DNA from: an uncultured Allobosea sp.
GTDB taxonomy: Bacteria; Pseudomonadota; Alphaproteobacteria; Rhizobiales; Beijerinckiaceae
Assembly (NCBI RefSeq): GCF_945957345.1
Contig: NZ_CAMFKW010000020.1
Span: 19,885-83,884 of the forward strand
Direction: 5' to 3'
Length of the DNA stretch: 64,000 nt
The notes beneath the pieces were generated by a model, which saw nothing but the letters and a program-made list of their open reading frames with translations, was not told the DNA's origin and did no database searches. Each line of letters begins with the position of its first letter. Position 1 is the stretch's first letter. The position numbers and the translations under genes were made by a program. Shown here in pieces: positions 26,765-35,763 of this stretch.

Positions 26765-28279
26765 ATGTCGGCACTGGATCATCTCGGCAAGCGACTTGCC
26801 TTCATGCAGCTCGGCCCGGAGGCGCAAGCGCGCATCCGCGATGTCGGAGAAGCTCTTGGCGCATCCGTTCCGGGCGCGCTCGACGCCTTCTACGCGCAAT
26901 TGCGCGCCTTCCCGGAGACGAAGGCGTTCTTCAGCAACGAGCAGCATATCGAAGGCGCCAAGCAGCGCCAGGCCAGGCATTGGGGCGGCATCGCCACCGG
27001 CAAGTTCGACGAGACCTACATCGGCGCCGTCACCCAGGTCGGTAAGGTCCATGCCCGCATCGGCCTGGAGCCGCGCTGGTATATCGGCGGCTACGCGCTG
27101 ATCCTCGAGAAGCTTCTTGCCGGCGTGCTGGAAGCCCGCTGGCCGAAGAACGCGCTGGGCCGGCGCATGCCCGGCGCGGCTGAGCGCTCTGCCGAGATCG
27201 GCGCCATCGTCAAGGCGGCGCTGCTCGACATGGATTACGCCATCACCGTCTATCTCGAAGCCTCCGAGGAAGCCCGGTTGAAGGCCGAGGCCGAGGCCCG
27301 CGCCATCGAACAGGCCAAAGCGGCAGAGCGCGACAAGGCCATTGCCTGCGTCAGCCAGAGCATGGCCGCGCTGGCTGACGGCGACCTGACCTACCGCATG
27401 AGCGCCGAGATCCCGGCCGAATATTCCGAGATCCGCGACCATTTCAACGGTGCGATGGCGCGCTTGCAGGAGATGGTCGGCACGATCAAGGCGACGTCCG
27501 CCGCGATCGCCTCCTCCTCGCAAGAGATCAGCACCGGCGCGCAGGATCTCTCGATGCGCACCGAGCAGCAGGCCTCGGCGCTGGAGGAGAGCGCTGCAAC
27601 GACCGAGCAGCTCGCGGCTTCCGTCAAGACCTCGACCCAGGCCTCGCGCGAATCCGTCTCGCTGGCCGACGAAGCTGCCAATGTCGCGCGCACCGGCGGC
27701 GATATCGTCCGCGAGGCCGTCGAGGCGATGGCGCGGATCGAGGGCGCCTCGAAGCGCATCTCGGAGATCACCGACGTGATCGACGGCATCGCCTTCCAGA
27801 CCAATCTGCTGGCGCTCAACGCCGCCGTCGAGGCGGCACGCGCTGGCGATGCCGGGCGCGGCTTCGCCGTCGTCGCGGCCGAGGTCCGGGCCCTGGCGCA
27901 ACGCTCGGCCGGCGCCGCCAAGGACATCACCGGCCTGATCTCCTCCTCGGATGCGGAGGTGGCCGAGGGCGTCAAGCTCGTCCGTCAGGCCGGCGAGACG
28001 CTGGACCGCATCGTCGCCGCCTCGGCCAAGGTCTCCAGCACGGTCGAGGAGATCGCCTCGGCCTCCAGCGAGCAGGCCAACGGCATCGACGAGATGAGCC
28101 AGACCGTCAGCCACATGGACGAGATTACCCAGCAGAACGCCGCGCTGGCCGAGGAGAGCGCGGCTTCAGCTCGCGTTCTGCTCGACCAGATCGGACAACT
28201 CAACCGCCTGGTCGCCGCCTTCCGGACCGAGCAGGGCGGAGCGATGGCCACCGGCACCGCCCGGCGCCGCGCGGCTTGA
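26765..28279 (+). CDS. Globin-coupled soluble methyl-accepting chemotaxis protein (oxygen sensor)
   Basis: A 504-residue HemAT-like sensor. Residues 1-160 are a protoglobin domain with the proximal haem ligand His96 in [20 protein letters not shown] and Tyr43 at the distal position ([16 protein letters not shown]). A short coiled coil with HAMP-like sequence ([20 protein letters not shown]) follows. The MCP signalling domain has the hairpin tip [20 protein letters not shown] and [20 protein letters not shown]. There is no signal peptide or membrane segment, so it works in the cytosol. It would bind oxygen and control CheA for aerotaxis. No che genes are nearby. An FNR/FixK-like site upstream suggests microaerobic expression. 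Confidence 0.92.
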   Translation: MSALDHLGKRLAFMQLGPEAQARIRDVGEALGASVPGALDAFYAQLRAFPETKAFFSNEQHIEGAKQRQARHWGGIATGKFDETYIGAVTQVGKVHARIGLEPRWYIGGYALILEKLLAGVLEARWPKNALGRRMPGAAERSAEIGAIVKAALLDMDYAITVYLEASEEARLKAEAEARAIEQAKAAERDKAIACVSQSMAALADGDLTYRMSAEIPAEYSEIRDHFNGAMARLQEMVGTIKATSAAIASSSQEISTGAQDLSMRTEQQASALEESAATTEQLAASVKTSTQASRESVSLADEAANVARTGGDIVREAVEAMARIEGASKRISEITDVIDGIAFQTNLLALNAAVEAARAGDAGRGFAVVAAEVRALAQRSAGAAKDITGLISSSDAEVAEGVKLVRQAGETLDRIVAASAKVSSTVEEIASASSEQANGIDEMSQTVSHMDEITQQNAALAEESAASARVLLDQIGQLNRLVAAFRTEQGGAMATGTARRRAA

Positions 28280-28300
28280 GCTTTCCGGCTGGCGGCGCGC

Positions 28301-28960
28301 CTATCCGGCGAGCCGCCAGACCGAGCTGCGCTTGATCTCGGCATCCTCCAGCGCCCGCGTCACCGGCACTTCATAGGTCGCGACCGCTTCGAGCTTGCCG
28401 CGCGGCAGATAGCTGCGGCCGGGGTCGCCGATCAGCACCGTCGCGCCCCGCGCCGACAGTCCGGAGAGCCAATCGATGACGCGCTCGGCCATCGCGCGCT
28501 CGTAGCAGACGTCGCCGGCGCAGACGACGTCCCAGCCCTCGTCGCGGCCGATCAAGTCCTCGCAGCGTGGCGTCACCGCAACGCCGTTGGCCGCCGCGTT
28601 GATGCCGATCGCCGCCGCGGCGAAACCGTCGATATCGCAGGCCTCGACCGGCGCAGCGCCAACCCTGGCCGCCGCGATCGCCGCCAATCCGGAGCCTGAG
28701 GCGAAATCCAGCACGCGCCGTCCCGCAACGATCTGCGGATGATCCAGCAGATAGCGCGCCAGAGCCTGCCCGCCGGCCCAAGCGAAAGCCCAGAACGGCG
28801 GCGGCAGGCCGATCACCGCGAGCTCGTCCTCGGTCTTCTGCCAGAGTTCGGTCGCCTCCTCCGCGACATGCAGCGCGATCTCCGGCGCATGCGGCACCGG
28901 GAGCAGCCGGGTATGGGCGCGAATGAAGGCCTCGCGGTCGAGAACGGTCTCGCGGCTCAT
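28301..28960 (-). CDS. Class I SAM methyltransferase, ETF-beta lysine methyltransferase-like
   Basis: A 219-residue methyltransferase with the SAM motif I VLDFASGSGLAAIAAAR and post-motif CDIDGFAAAAIGIN. The segment PPFWAFAWAGGQALARYLLD just before the SAM fold, and GDVCYER after it, match the METTL20/ETFBKMT group. Members of this group methylate lysines of the electron-transfer flavoprotein beta subunit, in mitochondria and in related alphaproteobacteria. The target is inferred from family. Its start overlaps the stop of the glycosyltransferase gene upstream (ATGA), so the two are co-transcribed. Confidence 0.78.
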   Translation of the reverse strand: MSRETVLDREAFIRAHTRLLPVPHAPEIALHVAEEATELWQKTEDELAVIGLPPPFWAFAWAGGQALARYLLDHPQIVAGRRVLDFASGSGLAAIAAARVGAAPVEACDIDGFAAAAIGINAAANGVAVTPRCEDLIGRDEGWDVVCAGDVCYERAMAERVIDWLSGLSARGATVLIGDPGRSYLPRGKLEAVATYEVPVTRALEDAEIKRSSVWRLAG

Positions 28961-30111
28961 GCCGCGGCCTCCGGCGCCGCACGGCCGAGCAGGCCGAGAT
29001 AGAGCGCCTTCACGCCATTCATCACGTCGCGCTCGGTATGGCCGTCGAGCAGGCGCGCGCGAGCATTCTCGCCCATGCGCTCGGCGAGGCGCGACGTGCC
29101 GGCCAGCGCGACGAGCGCCCTCGCCAGCGCTGCAGCATCATCGGCCGGCACGACCATGCCGTCCTGCCCGTCGCGGACGAAGCTGCGGCAGCCCGGCACG
29201 TCCGTGGTCAGGATCGCCCGGCCGCAGGCTGCCGCTTCCAGGATCGTGCGCGGCAGGCCCTCGCCGCCCCGCGAGGGAAGGATGCAGAGATGATGCGCCT
29301 TCCAGACGCCCTCGATATCGCGCGTCGGCCCGGCCCAGGTAACGCCCGGCCGCGCCGCCCATTCCTTCAGCGTCGTCTCGGGGATCGCCTTGGGATTGGA
29401 CGGATCCGGCGCACCATGGATGGTGAGCGTGACCTTCGCGCCCTCGGCCCGCGCCAGCCTGACCGCCTCGACCGCGAGATCGACGCCCTTGGACCAGAGC
29501 ATTCGCGCGACCAGCGCGACCTTGAGCGGCGGCGCCGGCGGCATCGGCGAGGGCATCATGATCAGCGGATCGACGCCGGCCCCGCCGACGATCGCGACCT
29601 TCGCGGCATCTTGCGGGTCGAGCCCGAGCGTCACGGGATCATCGGGATTCTCGAACAGGAAGCGCACCTGCGGCCCGTCGATCGCGCCGCGCAGCCAGGT
29701 GATCGCGGCGAAGCGGGCCATCGCCGCAAGCGCGCCCTGCTTCGCGCCGAGAAAGCCGAGCCCGGTCAGCGCATAGACGCGGCGCTCGACACCGGCCAGC
29801 TTGCCGGCGAGCCCGGCGAGCGCGATCGGCTTCAGCGCGATGCAATGCAGGATATCGGGCTTCTCCGCCGCGATCAGGCGCTTCAGCGCCCTGACCTGCC
29901 TGAACAGCGCCCGCGGATCGATGCTGCGCCGCTCCGCCTCCAGTCCGATCAGCCTTGCGCCCGTCGCCTCGATCACGCGCCGGTGATTGCGCTCGCGCGC
30001 GATCACCGCGACATCGAAGCCGAGCTCGCGCGCGGCCCGCGCCATCGGCAGGAAATGCGAGGCGAAGAACCAGTCCTCGGTGGCGACGAAAAGGAGTTTC
30101 GGGCGCGGCAT
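28957..30111 (-). CDS. Glycosyltransferase family 4 protein
   Basis: A 384-residue GT-B glycosyltransferase, start MPRPKLLFVATEDWFFASHF (an ATG 14 codons earlier is possible but not homologous). The N-terminal half has an FFASHFLPMARAARELGFDV acceptor loop. The C-terminal half has the group 1 signature SRGGEGLPRTILEAAACGR with the donor-binding EGLPRTILEA. It is likely cytosolic or peripheral on the inner membrane. It may add a sugar to a lipid-linked saccharide in capsule or LPS assembly; donor and acceptor are unknown. No other polysaccharide genes are close by. Confidence 0.85.
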   Translation of the reverse strand: MPRPKLLFVATEDWFFASHFLPMARAARELGFDVAVIARERNHRRVIEATGARLIGLEAERRSIDPRALFRQVRALKRLIAAEKPDILHCIALKPIALAGLAGKLAGVERRVYALTGLGFLGAKQGALAAMARFAAITWLRGAIDGPQVRFLFENPDDPVTLGLDPQDAAKVAIVGGAGVDPLIMMPSPMPPAPPLKVALVARMLWSKGVDLAVEAVRLARAEGAKVTLTIHGAPDPSNPKAIPETTLKEWAARPGVTWAGPTRDIEGVWKAHHLCILPSRGGEGLPRTILEAAACGRAILTTDVPGCRSFVRDGQDGMVVPADDAAALARALVALAGTSRLAERMGENARARLLDGHTERDVMNGVKALYLGLLGRAAPEAAA

Positions 30112-30253
30112 CGCGCCATCAGGCCGATACGGCGGCGAAATGCAACCCGCCACCGCGCTGTCATGCTAATGTCGGGTCGATGTCGGGCTCCTGACGTGGC
30201 GTATCGGTTCCACTCCGCCGCATCCTGCGATCGAGGCGAGCAACGAGGGATCC

Positions 30254-30727
30254 ATGCTCATTCAGAAGCTCAGACTTCAGCGCGGCTGGTCGCAGGAACA
30301 GTTGGCGCATCTCAGCGGGCTCAGCGTCCGGACGATCCAGCGGATCGAGAACGGCCAGACCCCGAGCATGGAATCCCTGAAGTCGCTCGCCTCCGTCTTC
30401 GAGATGGATTTCAGCGAACTGAGGGAAAACGACATGACATCGACAGATCAGGCCCCGGCCGTCACGCCGGACGAGGAGCTCGCGCTCAATCAGGTCAGGC
30501 AGATCAAGCGCTTCTACCTGCGGGTGGTGCAATCGGGCGTCTTCATCGCGCTCCTGGCAGCCATCAACCTGACGGTGAATCCGCATTTCCTGTGGTCGCT
30601 ATGGGTCGCCTTGTTCTGGGGCCTGGCGCTGGCCTTCAAAGGGCTGCGCGTCTTCGACAAGATCCCTTTCCTCAACGCGGATTGGGAGAAGCGGCAGGTC
30701 GAGCGCAGGCTGGGCCGTCAGCTCTGA
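30254..30727 (+). CDS. XRE-family regulator with C-terminal 2TM domain
   Basis: A 157-residue protein. Residues 1-60 are an XRE helix-turn-helix (LRLQRGWSQEQLAHLSGLSV, RTIQRIENGQTPSMESLKSL). Residues about 78-157 form a 2TM domain with two hydrophobic helices (VVQSGVFIALLAAINLTV and FLWSLWVALFWGLALAF). It is therefore probably a membrane-tethered regulator, with the DNA-binding part in the cytosol. Targets are unknown. It is a single gene between the divergent glycosyltransferase gene and the convergent subtilase gene. Confidence 0.85.
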   Translation: MLIQKLRLQRGWSQEQLAHLSGLSVRTIQRIENGQTPSMESLKSLASVFEMDFSELRENDMTSTDQAPAVTPDEELALNQVRQIKRFYLRVVQSGVFIALLAAINLTVNPHFLWSLWVALFWGLALAFKGLRVFDKIPFLNADWEKRQVERRLGRQL

Positions 30728-30746
30728 AACGCCGGGCGGAAGCCGT

Positions 30747-32228
30747 TCAGGGGCGCGCCGTCGCGACCGGCAGCACGCGCGCGATCGCCGTCGGCGGATC
30801 GATCCGACCGGCGCCATAGACCGGATCGCGCCCGCGCGAACCGAGATCGACGGCGCTTTCGGCGAGCACCCGGCGGGCGCTGTCGGAATCGAGCTCCGGC
30901 TGCTTTTCGAGCAGGAGGGCGACCAGCGCCGTGACATGGGCCGCGGCGATCGAGGTGCCGGACGTGAAAGCGTAGCGGCCGCCGGGCTCGGCCGTCAGCA
31001 CATCGACGCCCGGCGCCGCGATCGCGACATAAGAGCCGCGATTGGCCTCGCTGAAGACCTTGTCCTCGGCATCGGTCGCGGTCACCGCGATCACGCTCGG
31101 ATCGGCACCGGGATAGAGCGGGGCCGACCGGGGACCGCCATTGCCGGCGGCGCCGACTGTGATCACGCCGCGCTCCTTCGCGCCGGCCAGCGCCTTGGAC
31201 AACAGGCGGTCCTGCGGGCCGGCGAAGCTCAGATTGATCACCTTGGCGCGCTGCTGGACCACCCATTCGAGCGCGGTCAGGATCTGGAACGACTTGCCGT
31301 TGGCGGAGACCGCCTGCGGGCCGCCAAAGGCGCGGGCGACGACGAGGCGGGCCGCCGGTGCGATGCCTTGCAGTTCGCCATGCGCGACGATCGCCGTCGC
31401 CATCGAGGTGCCATGGGCATGAGGCGTCGCCAGCCCGTCGATCGCGTCGAGATAGCCGACGACCGAGCCCTGAATCTCGGGATGGTCCATGTCGACGCCG
31501 GAATCGATAATGCCGACCCGGACGTTGCGCCCCTGCGCGAGCTTGCGCACCTCGCCGAGGCGCAGCTTGTCGACGACATATTGCGGCGGCAGCACGCGCC
31601 GCACCGCCGCGGTGCCGCGCGCCGCCGTTGCGGGATCGGCCAGCCGCAGGCTCGGCTGCGTTGCCGGGGTGGTCGCCTCCGAGGATGCGGTAGCCGCCCC
31701 CGCCGGCGTATCGGCGCGGGATTGCGAATCCTGCTGCAATTCGAAGAGGAAATTCGGCTGTGCCCCAGCGATATTGGTGTCGTCGGCCATCTCGGTCAGC
31801 ACAGCGCGCAGATCGCGCCCTGCCTCGAGCTTGGCTCGGATGATGGTGACGCCCGCGAGATCAAAGCGCTGGCGCGCGATCAGCGTCGCGCCGTAACGGC
31901 GCAGCACCACTTCCGCCTCGACATTCGGCGCAAGCTCGAACAGCACCTCGTCGGGCACGAAGCGATTCTCGTTGAGCGCCGGGACAATGGCGCGCTGGGT
32001 CCGGGGCTGCAGCCAGGAGCCGGGCGGCACCTGCATCGAGCGGTTGGTCCCGCCCGCGGAAGGCTGCTGCGGGCTCGTCGTCGGTGCGGCGCGCTTGCCG
32101 TCGCCGGTGCCTCCTGCGGGCTGGGCGAAGGCCAGCCCCGGCACGAGCGCAAGCGCACATGCGAGAAGGCCGGCCGCGGCGAGACGCCGGGCCGACGATG
32201 TTCGATGAGCGAACGGGGACGGCAGCAT
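30747..32228 (-). CDS. Exported S8 subtilisin-like serine protease
   Basis: A 493-residue subtilase. The start MLPSPFAHRTSSARRLAAAG gives a signal peptide ending near residue 35 (GLAFAQ). A disordered Pro/Thr-rich stretch is followed by an I9-like propeptide domain at about 92-166 (DEVLFELAPNVEAEVVLRRY to AQPNFLFEL). The catalytic domain has Asp242 (IIDSGVD), His272 (HAHGTSMATA), oxyanion Asn363 (AAGNGG) and Ser426 (SGTSIAAAH), so the triad is complete. It is the third gene after an ECF sigma factor and its anti-sigma factor, all on the minus strand, with 61 bp between it and the anti-sigma gene. It probably acts in the periplasm or is secreted. A role in the sigma pathway is inferred from position and the shared propeptide-like fold. 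Confidence 0.92.
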   Translation of the reverse strand: MLPSPFAHRTSSARRLAAAGLLACALALVPGLAFAQPAGGTGDGKRAAPTTSPQQPSAGGTNRSMQVPPGSWLQPRTQRAIVPALNENRFVPDEVLFELAPNVEAEVVLRRYGATLIARQRFDLAGVTIIRAKLEAGRDLRAVLTEMADDTNIAGAQPNFLFELQQDSQSRADTPAGAATASSEATTPATQPSLRLADPATAARGTAAVRRVLPPQYVVDKLRLGEVRKLAQGRNVRVGIIDSGVDMDHPEIQGSVVGYLDAIDGLATPHAHGTSMATAIVAHGELQGIAPAARLVVARAFGGPQAVSANGKSFQILTALEWVVQQRAKVINLSFAGPQDRLLSKALAGAKERGVITVGAAGNGGPRSAPLYPGADPSVIAVTATDAEDKVFSEANRGSYVAIAAPGVDVLTAEPGGRYAFTSGTSIAAAHVTALVALLLEKQPELDSDSARRVLAESAVDLGSRGRDPVYGAGRIDPPTAIARVLPVATARP

Positions 32229-32289
32229 GGCCTCACCCTCCTGCGGCGACGACATCATGCCATGGCGCCAAGCGACCGCGCCAGCCGGA

Positions 32290-32982
32290 TCACGGCGCCG
32301 GCGCGACGAAGCTGACGATGGCGCTCTCGCCCTTCATCCGCGCCGCGATCGCATCGACCTGGGCGGTGGAGAGCGAGGCATCGCCGACGCGCACCTTGAA
32401 AAAGCCGTTGGCGCGGGGACCGTCGACCACCGAGGCGTCGAAGCGCTTGAAGAAGGAGGCGATCTCGCCGGCCTTCGCCTCGGGTGAGAAGCTCAGCAGC
32501 ACATAACTCTCCGACGCGCGCGTACCCGGCGCCGAAGCCGTCTGATAACCGGGGCCGCCGTCGCGCAGCGCCAGGCCGGTGATCGCGACGCCCTGCAGCA
32601 CGATCAGCGCAATCGCGGCGGCGCTGGCATAGGCGAGACGGCGCGGCGTCTGCGCGGCCAGGAGGCCACCAAGCCAGCCCAGCAGGCCGCGGCCGTTTTC
32701 CTGGGCTCGCGTCAGCAGCGGCGCCGGCCGGACCTCGGCTTCGATCCCGGCCATCAGCTTTTCGAGCGCATTGTGCGAGGGGGCGCCGAGGCTCTCGTTG
32801 AGCAGGACCGTCTCGGCCATGTCGTCGCGGATCAGGTCGAGCCGGGCGGCAAGCTCGGTGTCGCCGGCGAGCGCCGTCTCGACGCGGCGCTTGTCGGCAT
32901 CCGAGATGCGGCCATTGGCGTAGAAGGGCAGCAGCTCCTCGAGCTCGCGGCGCTTCGGATCGCTGGCGATGCTGTCGTTCAT
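32290..32982 (-). CDS. Membrane anti-sigma factor with a propeptide-like periplasmic domain
   Basis: A 230-residue single-pass protein beginning MNDSIASDPKRRELEELLPF. Residues 12-60 (LEELLPFYANGRISDADKRR onward) match ECF anti-sigma domains but lack the zinc ligands. One membrane helix lies at about 116-139 (LAYASAAAIALIVLQGVAIT). Residues 158-230 are periplasmic and predict beta-alpha-beta-beta-alpha-beta (YVLLSFSPEAKAGEIASFF, GFFKVRVGDA, AIVSFVAPAP). The same order and spacing occur in the propeptide of the subtilase encoded next. GGGAG upstream supports the ATG over a GTG one codon earlier. It should hold the upstream sigma factor inactive until a periplasmic signal arrives. Confidence 0.82.
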   Translation of the reverse strand: MNDSIASDPKRRELEELLPFYANGRISDADKRRVETALAGDTELAARLDLIRDDMAETVLLNESLGAPSHNALEKLMAGIEAEVRPAPLLTRAQENGRGLLGWLGGLLAAQTPRRLAYASAAAIALIVLQGVAITGLALRDGGPGYQTASAPGTRASESYVLLSFSPEAKAGEIASFFKRFDASVVDGPRANGFFKVRVGDASLSTAQVDAIAARMKGESAIVSFVAPAP

Positions 32983-33030
32983 CACGCCACTCCCTGCGCA
33001 GCCGGGCCGCGCCTCATAGAAACAGAAATC

Positions 33031-33591
33031 TTACGGCCAGCCGCGGTCGATACCGGCGGCCTTGAGCATTTCGCCCAGCTTCTTGCGGGCGTGGAAGAGC
33101 CGGGTCTTGACGGTATTCTCGGGAATACCGACGATCCGCGCGACCTCCTCGACGGAGGTCTCGTGGTAATAGACGAGATCGATGACCTCGCGGTGCTCGG
33201 CTGAAAGCCGTCCGAGGCAGGCGCGGATGGCGAGACCCTTGTCCTGCTTTTGCAGAACGACCTCGGGGCCATCGGCGTCATCCTCAAGGCTTTCGGCGTA
33301 ATCCTCGTCCAGCTCGGCGTCGCGGCGCTTGCGCAGGAGCGACCAGGCCTTGTTCCGGGCAATGGCGAGCAGCCAGGTCGAGACCGAGGCGCGTGCCTCG
33401 AACCGATCAGCCTGTCGCCACAGATCCATGAACACGTCACTGATCACATCCTCGGCAAGCGTCTCGTCGCGGACGAGCCGCAGCACGAAACGGTAGACCC
33501 GCACCTGATGCCGCGAAAACAGCACCTTCATCGCGAGCCGGTCACCAGAGGCGATCCGTTTGACGAGATCCTCGTCCGATTCCGTATGCAT
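33031..33591 (-). CDS. ECF RNA polymerase sigma factor
   Basis: A 186-residue sigma-70 family factor of the extracytoplasmic-function type. The start MHTESDEDLVKRIASGDRLA has GAGGGG upstream. Region 2 (RVYRFVLRLVRDETLAEDVI to FMDLWRQADRFEARASVSTW) and region 4 (LSAEHREVIDLVYYHETSVE, GIPENTVKTRLFHARKKL) are both present, and region 1 and region 3 are absent. It is the first gene of the sigma/anti-sigma/subtilase operon, 48 bp ahead of the anti-sigma gene. Free sigma factor would redirect RNA polymerase to an envelope-related regulon that probably includes this operon. Confidence 0.92.
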   Translation of the reverse strand: MHTESDEDLVKRIASGDRLAMKVLFSRHQVRVYRFVLRLVRDETLAEDVISDVFMDLWRQADRFEARASVSTWLLAIARNKAWSLLRKRRDAELDEDYAESLEDDADGPEVVLQKQDKGLAIRACLGRLSAEHREVIDLVYYHETSVEEVARIVGIPENTVKTRLFHARKKLGEMLKAAGIDRGWP

Positions 33592-33626
33592 TGCCCCTCG
33601 AAGGCCAGGCATCCCGGCTCGCATTC

Positions 33627-33656
33627 AGTCGTCGCGGCGAGCGGGGAAAAGGTTCA
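33627..33656 (-). promoter_or_regulatory. Possible autoregulated ECF promoter
   Basis: On the minus strand, TGAACC (33656-33651) is followed 19 bases later by CGACT (33631-33627), about 36 bases before the sigma factor ATG. The GAAC-type -35 with a short CG-rich -10 is the general form of ECF promoters. The specific consensus of this sigma factor is unknown, so this is tentative. No gene is seen in 33592-33874. Confidence 0.3.
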
Positions 33657-33788
33657 ACCCGGCGTGCACATTAATCTGCACGCGCGGATTTGCCGATAGG
33701 TCGATGCGAAACGATGAGGGGTTTTTTGCCCGAAATTCAGTCCTTGGCCGGGGCAAGCGCTGCCATCTCGGTTAAGCGGATATGAAAA

Positions 33789-33807
33789 GGGGCGCTCGCG
33801 GCGCCCC
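33789..33807 (-). terminator. Intrinsic terminator of the DUF6481 gene
   Basis: A GGGGCGC/GCGCCCC stem of 7 bp around TCGCG, followed on the minus strand by TTTTC. It lies 67 bases beyond the stop of the coiled-coil gene at 33875. Confidence 0.7.
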
Positions 33808-33874
33808 AAATCGCATTCTCAGGAGATGCGGAAATTCCTGGCATTCAGCCTCTATCGGCCGAACGGCAAAGGCG

Positions 33875-34249
33875 TCAGCGGCGCTTGCCGGCCGTGCGCA
33901 TCTGCATGTACTGCACGGCTTCCAGCAGCACCTTGCGCGGACGCTCGGCGTCGCGCTTGGCCTGCTCGGCCTTGCGGGCGGCTTCGCGGGCGAGCTCTTC
34001 CTGGCGCTTCTCTTCGGCGATGCGCTCACGCTCGATCGCTTCCAGGCGCTCCTTCTCGGCCCGGATCTTCGCCTTCTCGGCTTCGCGCTCGGCGCGCGCC
34101 GCGGCGATGGCTTCCCGCTCCTCGCGTCGCTGCACCATCACCGGGTCGTCGGCCTTCGGCCGGGCCTTGAAACGCTCGAGCAGCGCCTTCTTGGCATTGG
34201 CGGAATTGGACTGGCGGTCGGTAAAGCTGCGGTCGTTCGGGTTCTTCAA
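33875..34249 (-). CDS. DUF6481-family charged coiled-coil protein
   Basis: This 124-residue protein starts MKNPNDRSFTDRQSNSANAK and continues as a long alpha-helix rich in Glu, Arg, Lys and Ala (about residues 40-110), without signal peptide or membrane segments. I recognise it as the small DUF6481 family of alphaproteobacteria, which has no assigned function. It ends in a basic tail (MQMRTAGKRR). It is divergent from proB and has its own terminator. Its composition suggests a structural or nucleic-acid-associated cytosolic role, but this is a guess. Confidence 0.8.
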   Translation of the reverse strand: MKNPNDRSFTDRQSNSANAKKALLERFKARPKADDPVMVQRREEREAIAAARAEREAEKAKIRAEKERLEAIERERIAEEKRQEELAREAARKAEQAKRDAERPRKVLLEAVQYMQMRTAGKRR

Positions 34250-34592
34250 GGGTGATCTTCTCTCGGGTTGTTACGGGCATTCATCGGCCTGCGCGGGCGA
34301 GATAATCCAGATCCGGTCGGATTGGTATCGAAATCGACGCGCGGCAGCCCCGCTTCCAGCGCTTATCGGGCGGCAGGTCCTGCATACTGCACGCTAAAAA
34401 CGCATGAGAACGGCAGGATCGGCACCCATCAGGCGGGCGGGCCGGGCCATGCATATGGGCAGCGTGTCCTGCCATGTCAATGCAAACAACCCTTTGGAAG
34501 CTATATTGCAGCCCGAAAACCAGCTCTATGCTTTACAAGCGTGGCATTTTCGCCAACAGGCAGGATGACCGCCGCAACAACGCCGTGCTCCC
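34250..34592. other. Divergent intergenic region between the DUF6481 gene and proB
   Basis: No gene is supported in these 343 bases. The proB-proximal 120 bases are AT-richer than the surroundings (for example TTGGAAGCTATATTGCAG near 34494) and probably hold the promoters of both genes. No clear operator was recognised. Confidence 0.5.
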
Positions 34593-35717
34593 GTGAAGAC
34601 GCCCCTGCTCTCCGATTTCCGCCGCATCGTCGTCAAAGTCGGCTCCAGCCTGCTGGTCGACCGTGAGCGCGGCCGCTTGCGCCACGCCTGGCTCGCGGCA
34701 TTGGCCGAGGATCTCGCCGACCTGCACCAGCGCGGCGCCGACGTGCTCGTCGTCTCCTCCGGTGCGATCGCGCTGGGACGCACCGTGCTCGGCCTGCCCT
34801 CCGGTCCGCTGCGTCTGGAAGAAAGCCAGGCCGCCGCCGCCGTCGGCCAAATCGCGCTTGCCCGCAACTGGGCCGAGGCGCTCGGCGCCCACGGCCTCAC
34901 CGCCGGCCAGGTTCTGCTGACGCTGGCCGATACCGAACAGCGCCGCCGCTATCTCAACGCGCGCGCGACACTCGGGCGCCTGCTCGACCTGCGCGCCATC
35001 CCCGTCATCAACGAGAACGACACCGTCGCCACCACCGAGATCCGCTATGGCGACAATGACAGGCTCGCGGCACGGGTCGCGACCATGGCCGGCGCCGACC
35101 TGCTGGTGCTCTTCTCCGATATCGACGGGCTCTATACCGCCCCGCCCGCGAAGGACCCGGCCGCGCAACATATCCCGGTAGTCGAACGCATCACGCCCGA
35201 GATCGACGCCATGGCCGGCGGCGCGGCTTCCGAGCTCTCGCGCGGCGGCATGCGCACCAAGATCGAGGCCGGCAAGATCGCGGCGGCCGGCGGCACCCAT
35301 ATGCTGATCGCCGACGGGCGCGCCAAGAACCCGCTCGCGAGCGTCGCCAATGGCGGGCGCTGCACCTGGTTCCTGACGGCCTCCACGCCAGCCACCGCCC
35401 GCAAGACCTGGATCGCCGGCTCGCTAGAGCCGCGCGGCACGCTGCATCTCGATGCTGGCGCAGCTCGCGCCCTGCGCGGCGGCGCGAGCCTGCTGCCGGT
35501 TGGCGTCACCCGGATAGAGGGCGAGTTCGCGCGCGGCGACGCCGTGCTGATCCGTGATCCCGAAGGGCAATTGCTCGGCCGCGGCCTCGTCGCCTACGAC
35601 GCCTCCGAGGCGGCGTTGGTGCTCGGCAAGGCCTCCCGCGATATCGAGAGCGTCCTCGGCTATCCCGGCCGCGCCGAAATGATCCACCGGGACGACATGG
35701 CGCTCGGGCTGGGCTAA
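34593..35717 (+). CDS. proB: Glutamate 5-kinase
   Basis: A 374-residue enzyme that phosphorylates glutamate in the first step of proline synthesis. The amino-acid-kinase domain (about 1-260) has [14 protein letters not shown] at the start, the SSGAIALGR loop, [20 protein letters not shown] and [20 protein letters not shown] domain follows (about 285-370, [16 protein letters not shown]). The start is GTG at 34593, with no strong Shine-Dalgarno visible. In related genomes obgE usually precedes proB; here it does not. proA follows 46 bases later. Confidence 0.94.
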   Translation: MKTPLLSDFRRIVVKVGSSLLVDRERGRLRHAWLAALAEDLADLHQRGADVLVVSSGAIALGRTVLGLPSGPLRLEESQAAAAVGQIALARNWAEALGAHGLTAGQVLLTLADTEQRRRYLNARATLGRLLDLRAIPVINENDTVATTEIRYGDNDRLAARVATMAGADLLVLFSDIDGLYTAPPAKDPAAQHIPVVERITPEIDAMAGGAASELSRGGMRTKIEAGKIAAAGGTHMLIADGRAKNPLASVANGGRCTWFLTASTPATARKTWIAGSLEPRGTLHLDAGAARALRGGASLLPVGVTRIEGEFARGDAVLIRDPEGQLLGRGLVAYDASEAALVLGKASRDIESVLGYPGRAEMIHRDDMALGLG

Positions 35718-35763
35718 GCTTCCTCACGAACCGGCATTGCCGGCGACCATCGGGCTGAACGAG

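Noticed and set aside
29038..30819. 593-codon plus-strand open frame opposite the glycosyltransferase gene
   Set aside because: It has no recognisable domain, is rich in Arg/Asp/Gly, and covers a clear glycosyltransferase, the XRE gene and the end of the subtilase gene in the wrong frames.
30936..32315. 459-codon plus-strand open frame opposite the subtilase gene
   Set aside because: The minus strand encodes a complete Asp-His-Ser subtilase. The plus-strand frame has no motif and an Arg/His-rich shadow composition.
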